A stretch of 64,000 nucleotides of DNA from positions 3,472,001 through 3,536,000 of the forward strand of contig NZ_CP095187.1 in assembly GCF_022965755.1 (NCBI RefSeq), in the 5' to 3' direction. The translations under genes and the position numbers were made by a program. The notes below the pieces were generated by a model, which had not been told where the DNA came from, made no database searches, and was given only the letters and a program-made list of their open reading frames with translations. The DNA is from Pseudoxanthomonas sp. F37 (GTDB lineage Bacteria; Pseudomonadota; Gammaproteobacteria; Xanthomonadales; Xanthomonadaceae). Shown piece by piece: positions 19,710 through 28,783 of the stretch (positions within the stretch are counted from its first letter, which is position 1; every line of letters begins with the position of its first letter).

Positions 19710-20683
19710 CGGGATGTGCCTCTCTGGATCAACAGGGCGACTGCAGCCGCCACGTCGTCGGGTTTTTCCATGATGGACATATGGCCGCATCCATCCAGTG
19801 AAACCTGGATCGCCTGCGGCATCTGCCGGGCATACAGCGCCATCGCGCTGGGATCGATCACGCGGTCCTGCCGGCACCACAGCAGCAGCGCCGGCTGCCG
19901 GATCGAGGCGGCCATCTCGCCGGGCAGGAAGCGCTCCCCGCCGCGACCGATACGGTCCAGCACCTGCTGCTCGAACGGCGCCTGCGCGATGCGCCAGTCG
20001 ATCACCGCCCGCGAAGCGGGCCAGGGGATGGCGGGCTGCACGCTGCGGTCGTGGAAGACGGTATCCAGGTAGCGCTGCAGCGAGGCCGCGTCGTCCACCG
20101 CGAAAGGATTCTTCCCCGCCAGCACTTCCCTGCCGAAACGGTTGTCGCGAAAGCGTACGCCGGCGGCATCGATCAGGCCCACGCGGGCGACCCGCTGCGG
20201 ATGCCGGGCCGCCGCGACCGCAGCGATGCCGCCCCCCATCGAATGGCCCAGCAGGACGATGGGGCTGCCCTCGCGCCGGATGCGCTGCAGGAACTGCGCC
20301 AGGCGGTCGGCCTGCGCGCCGAAGCCATAGTCGGCGCCCTCGATGCGCTGGCTTTCGCCCCAGCCCGGCAGGTCGGGTATCACCAGCCGGTAGTGGCCGC
20401 CCAGCCGCTCGGCCAGCGGGTACCAGTTCTCCTTGCTGCCGGTGAAGCCGTGCACCATCACCACGGTGGGCGCCGCCGGATCGGCGGCCTCGCGCTGGTC
20501 GTAGGCCCAGCGATGGTCGCCCACCACCACGCGTTGCTCCGACAGGCCGATCCACCATCCATGCAGCGCCATGCCGGCGCGCACCGGCGCCATCGGCTGG
20601 CGCCAGATCCACGCGGCCATCGCGCAGACAAGCACGGCCGCCACCAGGGCGACCGTCCTTGCGCGGACCGGGCGGACCGCCAC
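19706..20683 (-). CDS. Alpha/beta hydrolase with N-terminal membrane anchor
   Basis: A 325-residue lipase/esterase-type hydrolase. An N-terminal hydrophobic segment (VALVAAVLVCAMAAWIW, residues 11-27) suggests anchoring in the inner membrane or export. The fold elements are MVHGFTGSKENWYPLA (oxyanion region), GHSMGGGIAAVAAA (nucleophile serine), WCRQDRVID (acid) and GCGHMSIMEKPDDVA (histidine). The lid region around residues 165-230 suggests a lipid-like substrate, but this is inference. GTG start at 20683, 3 bp after the M1 peptidase stop. Confidence 0.86.
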   Translation of the reverse strand: MAVRPVRARTVALVAAVLVCAMAAWIWRQPMAPVRAGMALHGWWIGLSEQRVVVGDHRWAYDQREAADPAAPTVVMVHGFTGSKENWYPLAERLGGHYRLVIPDLPGWGESQRIEGADYGFGAQADRLAQFLQRIRREGSPIVLLGHSMGGGIAAVAAARHPQRVARVGLIDAAGVRFRDNRFGREVLAGKNPFAVDDAASLQRYLDTVFHDRSVQPAIPWPASRAVIDWRIAQAPFEQQVLDRIGRGGERFLPGEMAASIRQPALLLWCRQDRVIDPSAMALYARQMPQAIQVSLDGCGHMSIMEKPDDVAAAVALLIQRGTSR

Positions 20684-20686
20684 GCC

Positions 20687-22600
20687 TTACTGGCCCGCCG
20701 AGGCCTTGGCCAGCACGGCCTCGACCGAGCCGGTCGTGATGGGGTGGTAGCCGGGCCTGGCGCGGGCGAAGGTTTCCTGCGCGAAGGCCAGGCCGTCCGG
20801 CGTCTTCACCAGTTCCTCGTAGATCGGCATGATCAGCTTGCGGCGGCCGACGCGCTCGATGAACTTCGCGATCTCCGGCCGCGCGTCCACGTAGCCGCTG
20901 CGGATCGTCAGCGGATACCAGCGCATGGCGATCTCGCCATTGGCGGTGCCGGTGAAGTGGTAGGCGTCATCCAACTGCTTGATCTGTTCGACGGTCAGCT
21001 TGTCGCCCATGCCTTCGATGAAATGCACCCACTGCTGGGTGATCCAGGCATCGGTCAGCTGCGGATTGGGCAGCTGCCCGCTGCCCTGCCAGGCGATGCG
21101 CGCGGTGTCGGTGTTGGAGAAGCCGCGCGACTGCACCTGCGGCGCACCCGCCGGGATGCCCGGCGCGTAGATCCATTCCTGCAGCTCGGCATCGCTGACC
21201 AGGTTGGGATGCTTGTCGAACAGGTTCTTCTTCGCGTACGCCAGGAACTGCTCGGTGGTGATGCTCTGGAAGGCGAAGTGGTCGAAGTAACCGCGCAGGA
21301 AGGCGTCGAACTCCTGCCGGCCGAAGCGTTCCTCCAGCATCTGCAGGAACCACGCGCCCTTGTCGTAGGACACCGCGCTCAGCGCGTCGTCGGCATCCAG
21401 CCGGGTGCCCGGCTTCACCGCCAGGGCCTGGGTGGCCTCCGGCATGGTGGCGATTTCCTTCTTCAACGCGTTGCGCGCGATCGCGTACTCCATGCTGGAC
21501 TGTTCCTTGCCATACAGGGATTCGACGATGCGGTTCTCCACGTAGCTGGTGAAGCCCTCATTGAGCCAGCCATGCTTGGCGCTGGAGAACGTCACCAGGT
21601 TGCCCGACCAGCTGTGCGCCAGCTCGTGCGCGATCAGCGAGACCAGCGTCTTGTCGCCGACGATCACGGTGGGCGTGATGAAGCTCAGGCGCGGGTTCTC
21701 CATGCCGCCATACGGGAACGACGGCGGCAGCACCAGCATGTCGTAACGGTCCCAGCGGTAGGGGCCGTACAGCTGCTCGGTGGTGGCGATCATCTTCTCG
21801 GTGTCTTCGAACTCCTGGGTGGCCTTGTCGACCATCGCCGGCTCGGCCCACACGCCGCTGCGCGCGGAGATCGGCTTGAACACCAGGTCGCCGGCGGCGA
21901 TCGCCATCAGGTACGACGGGATCTTCTGCGGCATCTTGAAGCTGTATTCGCCGTCGCGCGCGGCGGCCGGGTCGTTGTCGGCGCTCATCAGCACCATCAC
22001 GTCCGGGCGCGAGGTCACGTGCGCGCTGTAGGTGTAGCGCACCTGCGGCGTGTCCTGCAGCGGCACCCAGCTGCGCGCGTGGATCTGCTGCGACTGGCTG
22101 AACATGAAGGGCAGCTGCTTGCCTTCGGTCATCTCCGGCGTCAGCCACTGCAGGCCCGAGGCCTCGGGCGAACTGGTGTAGGTGACCCGCACCCTGGCGT
22201 TGCGCGCGGGCGTTTCGATGGTCAGCTTGCTGCCCAGCACCGGGTCCTTGGCGGCCAGCGCGTACTGCAGCGGCGACCAGGTGCCATTGGCCTCGCCTTC
22301 CACCTTGGAGATGGTCAGGTCGCGCGTGTCCAGCACCAGCTGGGTGGCGGCCTTGTCCTTCCAGTCCAGCGTGTAGGTGGCGGTGCCGCCGATGGTCCTG
22401 GCGTCGAAGTCGACGGCGATGTCCAGCGCCAGGTCGGCGATGGCGACCTTCTGCGGCTCGGCGTAGGAATGCTCGTCGTGGTCGACGACCTGTGCGGCGG
22501 CGGGTTGCTTGGGCGCGGCCACCGGGGTGGGTTCGGGTTCCTTGGAACACCCGGCCGCCAGCACGGCGGCGCAGGACAAAAGCAAAGCCAGTGAACGCAT
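20687..22600 (-). CDS. M1 family zinc aminopeptidase, lipoprotein (LTA4H-like)
   Basis: A 637-residue aminopeptidase of the leukotriene-A4-hydrolase branch. The lipoprotein signal ends AAVLAAGC, so it should be envelope-anchored. It carries YGGMENPRL (GxMEN substrate N-terminus site), HELAHSWSGN at about residue 325 with downstream NEGFTSYVE (HExxH-18-E zinc site), and the C-terminal helical domain. The frame stays open upstream for 217 codons only because it runs through the 144-bp repeat array. The start at 22600 (MRSLALLLSC) is fixed by the signal peptide. It is the first gene of a three-gene operon. Confidence 0.93.
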   Translation of the reverse strand: MRSLALLLSCAAVLAAGCSKEPEPTPVAAPKQPAAAQVVDHDEHSYAEPQKVAIADLALDIAVDFDARTIGGTATYTLDWKDKAATQLVLDTRDLTISKVEGEANGTWSPLQYALAAKDPVLGSKLTIETPARNARVRVTYTSSPEASGLQWLTPEMTEGKQLPFMFSQSQQIHARSWVPLQDTPQVRYTYSAHVTSRPDVMVLMSADNDPAAARDGEYSFKMPQKIPSYLMAIAAGDLVFKPISARSGVWAEPAMVDKATQEFEDTEKMIATTEQLYGPYRWDRYDMLVLPPSFPYGGMENPRLSFITPTVIVGDKTLVSLIAHELAHSWSGNLVTFSSAKHGWLNEGFTSYVENRIVESLYGKEQSSMEYAIARNALKKEIATMPEATQALAVKPGTRLDADDALSAVSYDKGAWFLQMLEERFGRQEFDAFLRGYFDHFAFQSITTEQFLAYAKKNLFDKHPNLVSDAELQEWIYAPGIPAGAPQVQSRGFSNTDTARIAWQGSGQLPNPQLTDAWITQQWVHFIEGMGDKLTVEQIKQLDDAYHFTGTANGEIAMRWYPLTIRSGYVDARPEIAKFIERVGRRKLIMPIYEELVKTPDGLAFAQETFARARPGYHPITTGSVEAVLAKASAGQ

Positions 22601-22698
22601 CAGGGGACTTCCAGCGATCGGGGGAAGTCCCAAGTTTACCGCGCCGCGCGAGCGCTGCCTTGCCCGCGCCCCCCGGGCGCCCGTTCCGTGTTCCCCCC

Positions 22699-23365
22699 GT
22701 AAGAGCGGGCCATGCCCGCGATGCGCTTGCCGATGGTGGTGAAAAGCATCGCGCCCATGGGGCGCTCCTACAACGGTCTCGGCGCCCTCTTCGGACCTCG
22801 CAGCACGCATGGAAGACCACGATGCCCGGGACAGGCTTCTGTAGGAGCGGGCCATGCCCGCGATGCTCCTGCCGGTGGTGATGAAAAAGCATCGCGCCCA
22901 TGGGGCGCTCCTACAACGGTCTGGGCGCCCTCTTCGGACCTCGCAGCCGGCATGGAGGGCCATGATGCCCGCGGGCCAGGCTTCTGTAGGAGTGGGCCAT
23001 GCCCGCGATGCTGTTGCCGATGGTGGTGAAAAGCATCGCGCCCATGGGGCGCTCCTACAACGGCCTGGGCGCCCTCTTCGGACCTCGCAGCACGCATGGA
23101 AGGCCATGATGCCCGCGGGCCAGGCTTCTGTAGGAGCGGGCCATGCCCGCGATGCTGTTGCCGATGGTGGTGAAAAGCATCGCGCCCATGGGGCGCTCCT
23201 ACAACGGCCTGGGCGCCCTCTTCGGACCTCGCAGCACGCATGGAAGGCCATGATGCCCGCGGGCCAGGCTTCTGTAGGAGCGGGCCATGCCCGCGATGCT
23301 GTTGCCGATGGTGGTGAAAAGCATCGCGCCCATGGGGCGCTCCTACAAGGGTCTGGGCGCCCTCT
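22699..23365. repeat. Five-unit tandem array: REP-like palindrome plus a copy of the ubiE 3' end
   Basis: GAGCGGGCCATGCCCGCGAT or a one-base variant recurs at 22703, 22845, 22990, 23134 and 23278, spacings of 142, 145, 144 and 144 bp. Each unit has a left arm, a short loop with GATGGTGGTGAAA, and a right arm (AGCATCGCGCCCATGGGGCG). A spacer of about 70 bp follows, and it is a diverged copy of the end of the adjacent ubiE gene. In ubiE the end reads SAGIVAIHTGYKV; the copies read PAGIMALHAGCEV or PAGIMAFHACCEV. Because most units are 144 bp, reading frames stay open across the array, but these are not genes. Confidence 0.92.
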
Positions 23366-24127
23366 TCAGACCTTGTAGCCGGTATGGATGGCCACGATGC
23401 CCGCGGACAGGTTGCGGAAGCTGGTCCGGGCAAAGCCGGCGGCGTCCATCATCCCCTGCAGTTCGGCCTGCGGCGGGTGTTTGCGGATGCTCTCGGCCAG
23501 ATACTGGTAGCTGCCGGCATCCTGCGCGAACAACTGGCCCAGTTTGGGCAACACCTTGAAGGAGTGGAAGTCGTAGACCGGCTTGAACCAGTCCACGGTC
23601 ACTTCCGAGAACTCCAGCACGCGCGCCTGTCCGCCCACCTTCAGCACGCGATGCATCTCGCGCAGCGCGGCGTCCTTGTCGGTGACGTTGCGCAGACCGA
23701 AGGCGATGGTGACCAGGTCGAAGCTGGCATCCGGGAAGGGCAGCGCCTCGGCGTTGCACTGCACGTATTCCAGCCCCTGCACCAGCCCGCGGTCGGTCAT
23801 GCGGTCGCGGCCCACCGACAGCATGCCGGCGTTGATGTCGCCCAGCACGATCTGCCCGGCATCGCCCACGCGGTCCTTCAGCAGCGCGGCGATGTCGCCG
23901 GTGCCGCCGGCCAGGTCGAGCACGCGGTCGCCGCGCTTGACCTGGCAGGTGCCCACGAAGTAGCGCTTCCAGACCCGATGGATGCCCAGGCTCATCAGGT
24001 CGTTCATCAGGTCGTACTTGCCGGCCACCGAAGTGAAGACCTCGCCGACCAGCTTCTGCTTGTCCTTGGCGGCGACGTCGCGGAAACCGAAGTGGGTGGT
24101 GCCGCGGTCGTAGGGGGATTCGCTCAT
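23366..24127 (-). CDS. ubiE: Demethylmenaquinone / 2-methoxy-6-polyprenyl-1,4-benzoquinol methyltransferase
   Basis: A SAM-dependent C-methyltransferase of ubiquinone (and, where present, menaquinone) synthesis. The 253-residue product starts MSESPYDRGTTHFGF, contains VAGKYDLMNDLMSLGIHRVW, the SAM loop VLDLAGGTGDIAALL, and FGLRNVTDKDAALREMHRVL, and ends GIVAIHTGYKV. These are the standard UbiE blocks and length. Its 3' end adjoins the five-unit repeat array, whose spacers copy this very end. Confidence 0.96.
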   Translation of the reverse strand: MSESPYDRGTTHFGFRDVAAKDKQKLVGEVFTSVAGKYDLMNDLMSLGIHRVWKRYFVGTCQVKRGDRVLDLAGGTGDIAALLKDRVGDAGQIVLGDINAGMLSVGRDRMTDRGLVQGLEYVQCNAEALPFPDASFDLVTIAFGLRNVTDKDAALREMHRVLKVGGQARVLEFSEVTVDWFKPVYDFHSFKVLPKLGQLFAQDAGSYQYLAESIRKHPPQAELQGMMDAAGFARTSFRNLSAGIVAIHTGYKV

Positions 24128-24192
24128 GGCCGGATTATCGCACTCCCGGCGGCCCGGCCGCATGCCCGCCGTCAAGGCCGTCATGCCGGCGG

Positions 24193-25824
24193 TCAGCGCT
24201 CCATCAGCGTGCACAGCGCGTGCACGCGCAGGATCTCGGGCAGTACGCGGCAGCCACCGGGCCTTGCCGCCGTCCGCGGCGCCGGCACGCGCGGCGCCGT
24301 CGCGGGAGGCGAGGATGCCACGGCCGTCGCCGGCCGCTCCAGGGCCGGGGCCGGCGAACTCATCCAGCGCGGCCGCGGCCCCACGCGCACCACGAAGCCA
24401 TTGGCGGTGGCGGACACCACTTCCACCCAGTGCCGCTGGTCGGGCGTGTTCCAGCGTCCGCCCACCTTCAGCATCGAACCTTCGTTGTTGGAGAGGGTGG
24501 CGGCCGGAACATCCCGGTCGATGCTGTAGGCGATGCCGTAGTCCTCCAGCTTGTGGATGATCACCGCATCGCCGGCAAGCTTGGCCTCGTACGTTCCGGT
24601 GCGTCGCCGCGCCTCCAGCGTGTAGATGACGGTCTTGTAGGGATCGGCCTGTGCCGGCATCGCCAGCACCACCAGCTGCACCTGCGCGCTGCCCGCCAGG
24701 CTGCCGGCGTCGAGAACGAACTCCTGCGTCTGGTCGTTGTCGGCCGCGACCACGCGCTTGCGCGCCGCAGGCAGCCAGCCCAGGCGTTCGCGCTGGTACA
24801 TGTTGAGGTGCTTGGGCAGCGTGCCCAGCGCTGCGTCGCTGGCGGCATTGCGCCAGGCGTCGCTCATCAGGTCCCAGGGATTGTCGTAGGTGTCGCCGTC
24901 GCCATCGCTGTTGTCGGAGTGCGGCAGCCCGTAGCCATGCCCCATCTCGTGCGCCAGCGGCGCCAGGTTGATGAACGACCACGGCGGGCTCCATGTCGCC
25001 CGCGTGCAGGCGTAGGCACCATCGAGCGTGGCGCAGGCGCCGCCCCCCCAGGCATTGCCGTCCAGTTCGCCATTGAACATCAGGTTGACGCCCTGGATGC
25101 TGCTGAAGTCGACCTCGGCATCGGCCGCGGCCGCGCAGTCGGCAAACAGCGTCGACAGCTGCGCCTTCTGCTTGCCGTTGACCGTGGTCATGTACGCGGC
25201 GCGCGGCTGCGGCAAGGTGTACCAGCCGTGCGCGGAACTGCCGGTCAGGCTGACCTGGCCGTAGGACACTTCAGACCAATAGTGACCCAGCTGGCCAGGG
25301 GCATTGCCGTACTGCGCCTGGAAGTAGTCGCGCGGCTTCTGTTCGGTCACGATGTCAGCGAACTTGCACATCAGGGTGACCCAGCGCGTGGCGCCCAGCA
25401 CCGGCGCGGAGGCCATCACGCGTCCGTCCGCACCGGCAGCCCGCGCGCGCTGGGGCAGCCGATCGGTGGGCACGATGGCCTGGATGACCTGCACGGGCTG
25501 CGAAGCGGCCATCACCTTCGAAGACGAGGCCACGCTGGCCCGCGCACCGTAAGACACCGCCACGCGCCGATTCGCCAGCGCATACAGGTCGCCGGCCGCG
25601 CGACGGGCCTGGTCCACGTCCAGCGCGATGCGCCGGCCCGGTCCGGTTTCCAGCCAGGCATCCAGTTGCGCCGGCTTCTGCACACGCCCCGGCAGCGCGC
25701 GCGGAGGATCCGCCCACTGCAGTTGCAGGATGCCCTGGACCACGGTCTCCGCCTTCGACGGCGGGGCCGGGACGGTGCACGCCAGCACGGCCAGACACCC
25801 GGCGATGAACATCCGGACGTCCAT
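24193..25824 (-). CDS. Secreted M6-like zinc metalloprotease, copy 1
   Basis: A 543-residue secreted protease. A signal peptide (about residues 1-27, ending PPSKA-E) is followed by an N-terminal region and a catalytic domain. The zinc motif HEMGHGYGLPHSDNSDGDGD is at about residue 292, an HExxHGxGxxH site of the metzincin type, followed by NPWDLMSDAW, a probable Met-turn. It resembles M6 (immune-inhibitor-A-like) peptidases. The last 60 residues are Pro/Ala-rich with two cysteines and no lipid or membrane signal. The start MDVRMFIAG at 25824 is preferred; MFIAG at 25812 is possible. Directly downstream of a close paralogue. Confidence 0.82.
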   Translation of the reverse strand: MDVRMFIAGCLAVLACTVPAPPSKAETVVQGILQLQWADPPRALPGRVQKPAQLDAWLETGPGRRIALDVDQARRAAGDLYALANRRVAVSYGARASVASSSKVMAASQPVQVIQAIVPTDRLPQRARAAGADGRVMASAPVLGATRWVTLMCKFADIVTEQKPRDYFQAQYGNAPGQLGHYWSEVSYGQVSLTGSSAHGWYTLPQPRAAYMTTVNGKQKAQLSTLFADCAAAADAEVDFSSIQGVNLMFNGELDGNAWGGGACATLDGAYACTRATWSPPWSFINLAPLAHEMGHGYGLPHSDNSDGDGDTYDNPWDLMSDAWRNAASDAALGTLPKHLNMYQRERLGWLPAARKRVVAADNDQTQEFVLDAGSLAGSAQVQLVVLAMPAQADPYKTVIYTLEARRRTGTYEAKLAGDAVIIHKLEDYGIAYSIDRDVPAATLSNNEGSMLKVGGRWNTPDQRHWVEVVSATANGFVVRVGPRPRWMSSPAPALERPATAVASSPPATAPRVPAPRTAARPGGCRVLPEILRVHALCTLMER

Positions 25825-26092
25825 GCGCCACGCACCGACCGTTCGTTGCTCGACCACGCACGACCCCACTCACGGTGGCGGGTCGAGATGACGCCGCCAT
25901 GCCCCTCGTGTCGGCCGGCACGCACGCGTCTTGAGTGGATTCGCGCGTCCAATGCCGCATTCGCGGCGCGGATGTTCCGAACTGCGATGCAGGTCAGGAT
26001 TCGTGGCGGACTGCGTCACGTCTCCCGGCAGGCGCAGGTCCCGCGCAGGGGATAGGGTCAGCCCCGCACGCCATCGGGGAAATCCCTACGCG

Positions 26093-27706
26093 TCAGCGCT
26101 CGCGCACGGCGCACCGCGCCGATGCCGCGCCCCGCATGCCGTCGCATCGCAGCCGTGGCGGACGCGCGCTCACGGGAATGGTCGGCACCGGGCGTGTCGG
26201 CGAAGGCGAAGACGCAGACACCGGCGCTGGCCGCACCAGCGCCGGCAGCGGGCTGCTCATCGTGCGCGGCGGCCCGACCGTCACCACGAATCCGCTCGCC
26301 GTCTGCGCCTTCACGGTGACCGCGTACGAGCCCTCGGGGGTCAGCCAGCGCTCGCCGACCTTGAACATGGAGCCCTCGTTGTTCGCACGATTCGCAGGCG
26401 GCACGTCGGCGTCGACGCTGTAGGCCGCACCCGACGCCTGCACCTTGTGGATGATCACCGCGTCGCCGGCCAGCGCGCCCTCGTAGGCGCCTTCCCGCTT
26501 GCGCGCTTCCAGCGTGTACACCACGGTGGCGTAGGGGTCGGCCTGCGGCGAGAGCGACAGCACCAGCATCTGCACATTGCCGGATCCGGCCAGGTGCGCG
26601 TAGTCCAGTGCGATCTCGCGCGTGGCCAGGTCGCCCAGCACGATGACCCGCTGGCGCGCGCCGTCCACCCAGCTGAGCCGGTGCCGCTGGAAGATGTTGA
26701 TGTGCTTGGGCCGGGCGCCATAGGTACCGTCGGACACGGCGTTGTACCAGGCATCGCTCATCACATCCCAGGGATTGTCGTACGTGTCGCTGTCGCCGTC
26801 GGAATTGTCCGAGTGCGGCAACCCGTAGCCGTGCCCCATCTCGTGCGCGAGCGGGGCCAGGTTGCTGAACGACCAGGGTGGATTCCAGGTGGCACGCGTG
26901 CAGAAGTTGCTCTGCCCTTCGAGGGGTGCGCACATGCCGCCCCCCCATGCATACCCGTCCAGGTCGCCATTGAACATCATGTTCACGCCCTGCACGCTGC
27001 TGAAGTCGACCGTGGCATCGGCTGCGGCACCGCAGTCGGCGAACAGCTGCTTCAGGTCGGCCTTGTCCTCCCCGTTCTCCTGGGTGACGTAATGGCTGCG
27101 TGGCTGCGGCAGGGTGAACCAGCCATGGGCGCTGCTGCCGGCCAGGTTGATCTTGTTGTAGGACACCTCGCGCCAGTAGTGGCCCAGCTGGCCCACGCCC
27201 TCCCCATACTGCGACTGGAAGAACGTCTGGGTCTTCTGCTCGGCCCCGATGTCGCTGAACTTGCACATCAGCGTGACCCAGCGCGTGGTGCCGCCCACCG
27301 GGGCGGCCGCCATCACGCGCGCGCCGGCCGCATGCACGGGCGCCGACTGCGTTGTCCGCTCGGCCGGCACGATGGCTTCGATCGTCCGCCTGGTCGACTT
27401 GGCGGCGCCCGCTGCGGCGAAGGCCACGGCCACGCGCCGGTTGGCGAGCACATACAGGTCGCCGGCCGCGCGCCGCGCCTGGGCAGGATCCAGCGCAATG
27501 CGCGAACCGTCGTCCTTCACCAGGTGCGCATTGAAGCGGGGCGCCAACCGCACGCGCCCCGGCGCCGGTCGCGCGGAGTCGCCCCATTCCAGCTGCAGCG
27601 TGCCCTGCTCGATGGTCTGTGCCCGGAGGGCGCCGGTGCCCGCCAACCCCGGCATCGCGCAGGCGAACAACGCCAACGCCCGAAGCCGCTTCGCTCTCAT
27701 CTCCAT
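26093..27706 (-). CDS. Secreted M6-like zinc metalloprotease, copy 2
   Basis: A 537-residue paralogue of the gene at 24193. Signal peptide through about residue 30 (GALRA-Q). The catalytic motif HEMGHGYGLPHSDNSDGDSD lies at about residue 288, followed by NPWDVMSDAW. Large blocks agree with copy 1, for example TRWVTLMCKFSDI, GQLGHYWREVSYNKINLAGS and LAGDAVIIHK. The Pro/Ser-rich tail differs in sequence. In-frame ATGs at 27724, 27706 and 27700 are all possible; 27706 is used because it gives a short basic n-region. It shares a divergent promoter region with the deaminase gene. Confidence 0.82.
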   Translation of the reverse strand: MEMRAKRLRALALFACAMPGLAGTGALRAQTIEQGTLQLEWGDSARPAPGRVRLAPRFNAHLVKDDGSRIALDPAQARRAAGDLYVLANRRVAVAFAAAGAAKSTRRTIEAIVPAERTTQSAPVHAAGARVMAAAPVGGTTRWVTLMCKFSDIGAEQKTQTFFQSQYGEGVGQLGHYWREVSYNKINLAGSSAHGWFTLPQPRSHYVTQENGEDKADLKQLFADCGAAADATVDFSSVQGVNMMFNGDLDGYAWGGGMCAPLEGQSNFCTRATWNPPWSFSNLAPLAHEMGHGYGLPHSDNSDGDSDTYDNPWDVMSDAWYNAVSDGTYGARPKHINIFQRHRLSWVDGARQRVIVLGDLATREIALDYAHLAGSGNVQMLVLSLSPQADPYATVVYTLEARKREGAYEGALAGDAVIIHKVQASGAAYSVDADVPPANRANNEGSMFKVGERWLTPEGSYAVTVKAQTASGFVVTVGPPRTMSSPLPALVRPAPVSASSPSPTRPVPTIPVSARPPRLRCDGMRGAASARCAVRER

Positions 27707-27864
27707 GCCCACGTTCCACTCCATCGCATCGCCGATGCGCAGCGCGCCCCTGGTGCGTTGTAGTGGGCCCGCGCCCGCCGCGCCGTGAGTGACATCACAC
27801 TCGACCCTATGGGATGCTTGTTTCCTTGAGCGGCGTCACGCTGCAAGCCCTGGAAGACCGCCCC

Positions 27865-28320
27865 ATGAGCGACCATCCCGACTATCGCGCCCTGCTTGAA
27901 ACCGCCATCGCCGAAGCGCGCCGGGGCCTGGCCGAAGGCGGCATCCCCATCGGCGCGGCGCTCTACCACCAGGACGGACGCCTGCTGGGCTGCGGCCACA
28001 ATCGCCGCGTGCAGGAAGGCGATCCGTCCGTGCACGGCGAAACCGATGCCTTCCGCAAGGCCGGCCGGCAACGTCGTTACCGCGACACGATCATGGTCAC
28101 CACGCTGGCGCCCTGCTGGTACTGCAGCGGGCTGGTGCGCCAGTTCAACATCGGGACCGTGGTGGTGGGCGAATCGGTGAACTTCCGGGGCGGGCTGGAC
28201 TGGCTGCGCGACTCCGGCGTCGACGTGATCGACCTGCAGAGCCAGGAATGCATCACGATGCTGGGCGACTACATCCGCGCCAACCCCGAAGTGTGGAACG
28301 AGGATATCGGCGAGGACTGA
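27865..28320 (+). CDS. Cytosine/nucleoside deaminase family enzyme
   Basis: A 151-residue zinc hydrolase of the CDA fold. The zinc ligands are His57 in VHGETDAFRKAG and Cys84/Cys87 in LAPCWYCSGL; Glu59 is the proton shuttle. GIPIGAALYHQDGRLLGCGHN near the N-terminus and the C-terminal LGDYIRANPEVWNEDIGED resemble yeast-type cytosine deaminases more than tRNA or guanine deaminases. The motif is HGE where HAE is usual. The start at 27865 is chosen over an upstream in-frame start because MSDHPDYRALLETAI begins the conserved domain. Confidence 0.83.
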   Translation: MSDHPDYRALLETAIAEARRGLAEGGIPIGAALYHQDGRLLGCGHNRRVQEGDPSVHGETDAFRKAGRQRRYRDTIMVTTLAPCWYCSGLVRQFNIGTVVVGESVNFRGGLDWLRDSGVDVIDLQSQECITMLGDYIRANPEVWNEDIGED

Positions 28321-28336
28321 GCCCCGGCCCCGCGGA

Positions 28337-28678
28337 TCAGGCCTTGCGCACGAACTCCGACTTCAGGCCCATCGCGCCGATGCCGTCGATCTTGCAGTCG
28401 ATGTCGTGGTCGCCTTCGACCAGGCGGATGTTGCGGACCTTGGTGCCCACCTTGACCACCAGCGACGAGCCCTTGATCTTCAGATCCTTGATGACGGTGA
28501 CGCTGTCGCCATCCTGCAGCACGTTGCCGTTGGCGTCCTTGACCACGCGCGGGCCGTCATCGGCGGCGACAGGCGCCTGGGCCGACCACTCGTGCCCGCA
28601 TTCCGGGCAGACCAGCAGCGCGCCGTCCTCGTAGGTGTACTCGGACTGGCATTGCGGGCAGGGCGGCAGCGTGCTCAT
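28337..28678 (-). CDS. yjdM: YjdM/PhnA-family zinc-ribbon protein
   Basis: A 113-residue protein with an N-terminal zinc ribbon ([13 protein letters not shown] ... CPECGHEW) and the C-terminal PhnA domain ([39 protein letters not shown]). It is widely called PhnA, but no phosphonate role is shown for this family, and no phosphonate genes are nearby. Its stop is 16 bp from the convergent deaminase stop. The start [10 protein letters not shown] at 28678 places the zinc ribbon at the N-terminus as in homologues. Confidence 0.9.
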   Translation of the reverse strand: MSTLPPCPQCQSEYTYEDGALLVCPECGHEWSAQAPVAADDGPRVVKDANGNVLQDGDSVTVIKDLKIKGSSLVVKVGTKVRNIRLVEGDHDIDCKIDGIGAMGLKSEFVRKA

Positions 28679-28757
28679 GGGCGATGGCTCGGGCAGAACG
28701 GGAACGGACCGCCATTGTAACCGGCGCCCCGGCGTCCCCATGCCCCATGAAGGAAGA

Positions 28758-28775
28758 ACCCGCCTGGCGGCGGGC
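28758..28775 (-). terminator. Probable intrinsic terminator after hslU
   Basis: A GC-rich hairpin (CCCGCC around a TGGC loop with GGCGGG) lies 9 bp after the hslU stop. On the minus strand it is followed by a T-rich stretch (TTCTTCCTT). It would end the hslVU transcript. Confidence 0.65.
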
Positions 28776-28783
28776 TCCACGGG

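Noticed and set aside
22601-23251. N-terminal extension of the M1 aminopeptidase through the repeat array
   Set aside because: The frame is open only because repeat units are near multiples of three; a clear lipoprotein signal begins at 22600.
22699-23365. CRISPR array, suggested by regular spacing
   Set aside because: Units are about 144 bp, the whole unit repeats rather than a short repeat with unique spacers, and spacers match the neighbouring ubiE gene. No cas genes are present.
22768-23433. Repeat-protein genes of 174-221 codons in the array
   Set aside because: They are frames through the palindromes on both strands, with no ribosome sites.
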